A DNA stretch of 64,000 nt from Cupriavidus sp. BIS7. GTDB lineage: Bacteria > Pseudomonadota > Gammaproteobacteria > Burkholderiales > Burkholderiaceae. The stretch covers positions 1 through 64,000 of the forward strand of contig NZ_ALOU01000076.1 of assembly GCF_000292345.1 (NCBI RefSeq), in the 5' to 3' direction. The notes beneath the pieces are model-generated. The model was not told the DNA's origin, ran no database searches, and saw only the letters and a program-made list of their open reading frames with translations. Positions 62,989 through 64,000 of this stretch are shown here, one piece after another. Every line of letters starts with the position of its first letter. Position 1 is the first letter of the stretch. The position numbers and the translations under genes were made by a program.

Positions 62989-63682
62989 CAATCGCCCCGT
63001 GAGTTTCTCGTGCTTCCCGGGGGTACCCCGTGGGCAACGACTCGCCTCAACGCTTCAACTGAAACACCAGAGAACCACCCGCCGGATCGCGCCCCGCATC
63101 CGTCGCGTCAATTCGTCCATCCGGGCCTCTGCAACGCCGCCGCATCCCGGCATCAGGCCGTTGTATTCCTGCGTCGATCCAGGCAGGCAAATGCTTGAAA
63201 ACGGGCGCGGCACCAGGCCGTAAGTACGCCCTGCCTGCCCTTCTCAAACGCCCCTGTGCAAGCGCAATGCCAGGCCCGCACACTTCACCGTTGTAAGCGA
63301 CGTGAAATGCAGGCCTTACACATTCTTACAGCACGTTCGGCCCAACTTGACTAACTTTGAATCGCTCCTGCGCTGCATCGCATCAATGATGTGATGTTGT
63401 GTCGGGAGCTTCATGGGCGTTCGCGCCCCGCTTTACCGGTTCGCGCCAAAGATCAATCAGGCAAGACGCGACCAACTCTTCGGACCTCTCGCGAGGATCC
63501 ACAAGCCTGCCGCGGCGGCGTTGTGACGGCCCGGGGCAACGGCTGATAAAAAATTTGGGGGACGATGCACTGCGCGACTGCGCGGGCGGCTTTCGCTCGC
63601 GCGGCGGAAAGGTGCTGACTGCTGAAGGCCGCGAAACGCCCATGCGCTTCGCGGGTGGCCCACGTTTTATCCTGGAGACGGT
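62989..63682. other. Long gene-free leader before the HlyD-like gene
   Basis: About 694 bases without a credible gene. Open frames on both strands lack RBS and similarity. Around 63290-63400 the sequence becomes AT-richer, the best place for a promoter. If so, the HlyD-like gene has an untranslated leader of roughly 300 bases. Confidence 0.45.
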
Positions 63683-64000
63683 ATGGACAGGAAAGTTGAC
63701 CAGAAACCCTCGGTACCTGCGCGGTTGAAACCGTCTCAGCCGCCGCATCACGACTCGCTGGTGCAGCGGCGCGGCGGCTCGCTGAGCCTGCGGCCGCTAT
63801 GGCAGATAATGCCGCGCCTGGCCAGCTACGGCATGGTTGCCTTCATCATCTGGGTGATCCTGTCCGTGATGTTTCCGTATGTCTTCTCGCGTTCGTCCGA
63901 GAGAGCCATCGTCAATAGCCCCGTCACACTCGTGACCACGCCCGTGGAAGGCGTGGTGACAAAGCAGATCGTCACGGTCGGCAGCAGTTTCAAGGCGGGC
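63683..64000 (+). CDS. HlyD-like membrane-fusion protein, N-terminal part (cut by window end)
   Basis: An open frame of 106 codons running off the window. GGAG lies eight bases before ATG 63683. The N-terminus is polar (DRKVDQKPSVPARLKPSQ), followed by one membrane helix (YGMVAFIIWVILSVMFPYVF) and the start of a biotinyl-lipoyl domain (VTLVTTPVEGVVTKQIVTVG). This is the usual beginning of HlyD adaptors, including those of exopolysaccharide secretion operons. The partner genes lie outside. Confidence 0.8.
   Translation, partial: MDRKVDQKPSVPARLKPSQPPHHDSLVQRRGGSLSLRPLWQIMPRLASYGMVAFIIWVILSVMFPYVFSRSSERAIVNSPVTLVTTPVEGVVTKQIVTVGSSFKAG

Noticed and set aside
63399-63728. 109-codon plus-strand frame before and into the HlyD-like gene
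   Set aside because: No RBS or similarity, and it overlaps the well-supported start at 63683.

Overview
The window is GC-rich DNA from a betaproteobacterium of the Burkholderiaceae, most likely Cupriavidus or a close relative. The evidence is two Bug-family tripartite-transporter binding proteins, CaiB/acyl-CoA dehydrogenase operons, many LysR/IclR/AraC/GntR regulators each paired with a catabolic or export gene, and small proteins with DxYTDGA repeats. The genus is inferred from gene content only. No rRNA, tRNA, CRISPR array, transposase or phage gene was seen.

Layout. 0.05-3.7 kb: purT and a TonB-dependent siderophore receptor. 3.8-10.1 kb: two overlapping IclR regulators divergent from an acyl-CoA catabolic operon (acyl-CoA dehydrogenase, Bug binding protein, second acyl-CoA dehydrogenase, CaiB-type CoA transferase). 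10.2-11.5 kb: a lower-GC overlapping pair, a transglycosylase-like LysM protein and an LprI-type lysozyme-inhibitor-like protein. 11.7-14.5 kb: a Rieske oxygenase and a phospholipase-D-family lipoprotein. 14.6-21.8 kb: a seven-gene phosphonate operon (CDP-alcohol phosphatidyltransferase, 2OG-Fe(II) oxygenase, flippase-like membrane protein, nucleotidyltransferase, PEP mutase-nucleotidyltransferase fusion, phosphonopyruvate decarboxylase, AEP transaminase). 22-28.7 kb: DUF1254 protein, ArsR/AHSA1 pair, DxYTDGA repeat protein, FUSC exporter with its LysR regulator. 28.8-33.1 kb: MacAB-like export operon. 33.2-47.4 kb: GntR/FAD oxidoreductase, AAA ATPase/methyltransferase, Na/Pi cotransporter, class C beta-lactamase, FAD oxidase/LysR, small enzymes, amidase and Bug protein. 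47.5-52.0 kb: Liv-type ABC importer. 52.3-58.4 kb: glutamate decarboxylase, hydrolase, AraC regulator, GDCCVxC protein, two SnoaL-like proteins, entericidin. 58.9-64 kb: second DxYTDGA protein, a dif-like site, 2-hydroxycarboxylate transporter, DUF1254 lipoprotein, and the start of an HlyD-like protein cut by the window end.

Main system. The 14.6-21.8 kb operon makes 2-aminoethylphosphonate from PEP (mutase, decarboxylase, transaminase). It carries two nucleotidyltransferases that could activate it as CMP-AEP, a CDP-alcohol transferase that could place it on a lipid or polyol, a non-heme iron oxygenase that could hydroxylate it, and a membrane protein that could flip the product. This reads as a phosphonolipid or phosphonate head-group pathway laid out like the Kennedy pathway.

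Chromosome-scale signals. A 28-bp dif-like Xer site lies at 59359-59386, and all nine GGGNAGGG (KOPS) octamers I found by eye are on the plus strand, pointing at it. The window therefore probably lies beside the replication terminus of one replicon. A hairpin-ended, MITE-like repeat of about 128 bp occurs twice, with one further right end at the window edge and one solitary palindrome.
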